Of a stretch of DNA of 6,607 bases, positions 5,549-6,607 are shown piece by piece (the stretch's first letter is position 1; the number at the start of each line of letters is the position of its first letter). The notes beneath the pieces are model-generated. The model was not told the origin of the DNA, did not search any database, and was given only the letters and a program-made list of their open reading frames with translations. The translations under genes and the position numbers were made by a program. This DNA comes from CAXOVX01 sp964213345. GTDB lineage: Bacteria; Pseudomonadota; Alphaproteobacteria; Rickettsiales; Midichloriaceae. The stretch is taken from positions 1 to 6,607 of the forward strand of contig CAXOVX010000048.1 in NCBI GenBank assembly GCA_964213345.1, written 5' to 3'.

Positions 5549-6424
5549 TTGAGGTCTGTGGCTAATATAAAATTATCAGCTTTAACTGCTGCTTGGTCAA
5601 ATGTTAAAGTTTTTGGCAACTTCGAGAATATAGTTGGATCTGGTTATGATGATACGCTAACTGGAGATGCAAATGCGAACAACATACAAGGTGGTGTAGG
5701 TAAGGATACATTTGTTATAAGTAGGAGTAATGGAGAAGTGTTGATAAAAGATTTTTCGATTAACGACGATAAAATAAATCTATCTGCATTTACTGGTATC
5801 AAAAATTTATCTGAATTAAAAAATAAGGCCACATTCATTGGTAATACCTGCCAGATAGTACTTGAAAATGGTAAAACACTGACTCTAGCACACATTAACC
5901 TGGCGGATCTGGTAGATTCCAACTTTGTTTTTGATACCAGTACACAAAAACCAGTTGACTGTTGGAAAGATTTCTTCAGTAATCCTGGTAGCTGTGTAGC
6001 TTACCATGCAGGAGTGTGGACTGCTGTTGGTGGTGTAATATCCGCCTTGTTGGTATTTGGATACCATAAGGGTTGGTTCCAAGAATGCTGCAAACATACA
6101 CCAAAGAAAAATCAAGTTAGTCCCAATACAGATAAAGTTTCCGATAAGAAGCAAGAAGCTCTTGATATTATGAAGGATGTAATGAAGGATACAATGCAAT
6201 ATGCTACTGCAATGACCATGATAGAAGGTGAGGAGATGCTGCCACTCAAAATGATGCAGCATGAAAATGTGAACAGTATGCAGACCAATATAGAAAATAT
6301 GATAGAAAACAGAAACAATGCTGATAATTTCGTTAATCATCATGATGAATTAACGTTGAATGTACCGTTGCATATAGAACAACCGAATAATGGAACCAAT
6401 ATTATATATCATGATGGATTGTAA
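5549..6424 (+). CDS. RTX/type I-secretion C-terminal domain fused to a hydrophobic segment and Met-rich tail; probably 5'-truncated
   Basis: The 291-codon frame begins with TTG at 5549, directly after TAG-TGA in frame. GTG at 5558, with GAGG only three bases upstream, is an alternative, and neither start is convincing. Residues 8-30 resemble the spacer that precedes RTX blocks (FENIVGS). Three nonapeptide-like units follow: GSGYDDTLT, GDANANNIQ and GGVGKDTFV (30-56). Next comes a C-terminal beta-roll domain like that of type I-secreted proteins: VLIKDFSINDDKINLSAF (64-81), IVLENGKTLTLAHI (103-116), and LADLVDSNFVF (118-128). RTX units normally bind Ca2+ after secretion. Such proteins usually end at this FVF, yet here 163 more residues follow. 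They include Cys138 and Cys149, a hydrophobic segment of about 19 residues (154-172), Cys180-Cys181, a lysine-rich stretch, and a Met-rich, probably helical region (208-251, ten Met). The extension is open with no stop, arguing that it was or is translated. No signal peptide or transporter gene is present. Confidence 0.65.
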   Translation: MRSVANIKLSALTAAWSNVKVFGNFENIVGSGYDDTLTGDANANNIQGGVGKDTFVISRSNGEVLIKDFSINDDKINLSAFTGIKNLSELKNKATFIGNTCQIVLENGKTLTLAHINLADLVDSNFVFDTSTQKPVDCWKDFFSNPGSCVAYHAGVWTAVGGVISALLVFGYHKGWFQECCKHTPKKNQVSPNTDKVSDKKQEALDIMKDVMKDTMQYATAMTMIEGEEMLPLKMMQHENVNSMQTNIENMIENRNNADNFVNHHDELTLNVPLHIEQPNNGTNIIYHDGL

Positions 6425-6607
6425 ACTGGGTTAGTTGTGGCGGCAATGGTGTGGTATGTGGAGTTGACTTACTAAGACGGGAATGCGGTATAATCCGAGT
6501 ACACAGTAGATATTAATAGCAGCGTATTGAGTTTTGGCAGGAATGATGCTATTGTAAGATAGAAGGATACGAACAAAGAAAAGATGGAAGAGAATGATTA
6601 AGCAGCT
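6425..6607. other. Spacer downstream of the RTX frame, to the window edge
   Basis: No complete gene and no clear terminator are visible. It holds a strong promoter-like element (described separately). Near the end is an ATG at 6594 reading Met-Ile-Lys-Gln, with GGAAG three bases ahead, which could begin a gene that continues outside the window. Two short frames are faintly RTX-like: 6433-6516, beginning SCGGNGVVCGVD, and 6521-6562, containing FGRNDAIV. Each is closed by a stop, so if they are RTX-derived they are decayed. Confidence 0.35.
6464..6494 (+). promoter_or_regulatory. Strong-looking sigma70-type promoter pointing out of the window
   Basis: TTGACT (6464-6469) matches the -35 consensus at five of six positions, and TATAAT (6489-6494) is a perfect -10. 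The 19-base spacer is longer than the optimal 17 but within the range used by bacterial promoters. Transcription would begin near 6501. The nearest possible start codon is the ATG at 6594, giving a leader of about 90 bases. It is the only perfect -10 hexamer with a near-consensus -35 noticed in the intergenic DNA of this window. Confidence 0.55.

Noticed and set aside
5644..6343. Minus-strand open frames of 92, 152 and 68 codons across the RTX gene
   Set aside because: They are antisense to a frame with clear RTX and beta-roll motifs. Their Leu/Ile/His/Cys-rich translation is what the complement of Met-, Asn- and Asp-rich coding DNA produces.

Overview
The window looks like part of a small, AT-rich alphaproteobacterial genome, most likely a Rickettsiales (Rickettsia-like intracellular) bacterium. 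This is inferred from the character of the IscS, RuvB, LolD and L33 proteins, the strong A+T bias and the mix of core genes with isolated accessory genes and decayed-looking spacers. No 16S or other taxonomic marker is present, so genus cannot be given.

Region 1 (about 1-3400, all minus strand) is a compact core block. Read in the direction of transcription it runs rpmG (ribosomal protein L33), lolD (ATPase of the lipoprotein-sorting ABC transporter), ruvB (Holliday-junction branch-migration motor), iscS (cysteine desulfurase), and then possibly the first codons of a further gene at the window edge, where iscU would be expected. Gaps between the complete genes are 25, 42 and 70 bases. A possible promoter lies upstream of rpmG, so one transcript could cover the block. 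The genes serve unrelated housekeeping jobs: translation, envelope biogenesis, recombination and Fe-S/tRNA sulfur supply.

Region 2 (about 3400-5340, minus strand) holds two single genes, each with its own candidate promoter. One is a small lipoprotein of unknown function with a clear lipobox. The other is a full-length AAA+ ATPase of the AAA_14/DUF4143 type with a PD-(D/E)XK-like C-terminal motif. They are separated by 293 bases with no convincing gene.

Region 3 (about 5340-6607, plus strand) is the most unusual part. An open frame starts directly after two consecutive in-frame stops and encodes an RTX (calcium-binding nonapeptide) segment and a type I-secretion-style C-terminal beta-roll domain. 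That domain is usually the end of such proteins, but here it continues into a Cys-flanked hydrophobic segment and a methionine-rich, probably helical tail. It may be a truncated remnant of a larger RTX protein or a novel membrane-anchored derivative. Beyond it lies a strong-looking sigma70-type promoter (TTGACT, 19-base spacer, TATAAT) pointing out of the window.

I see no rRNA, tRNA, CRISPR array, complete insertion sequence or convincing intrinsic terminator.
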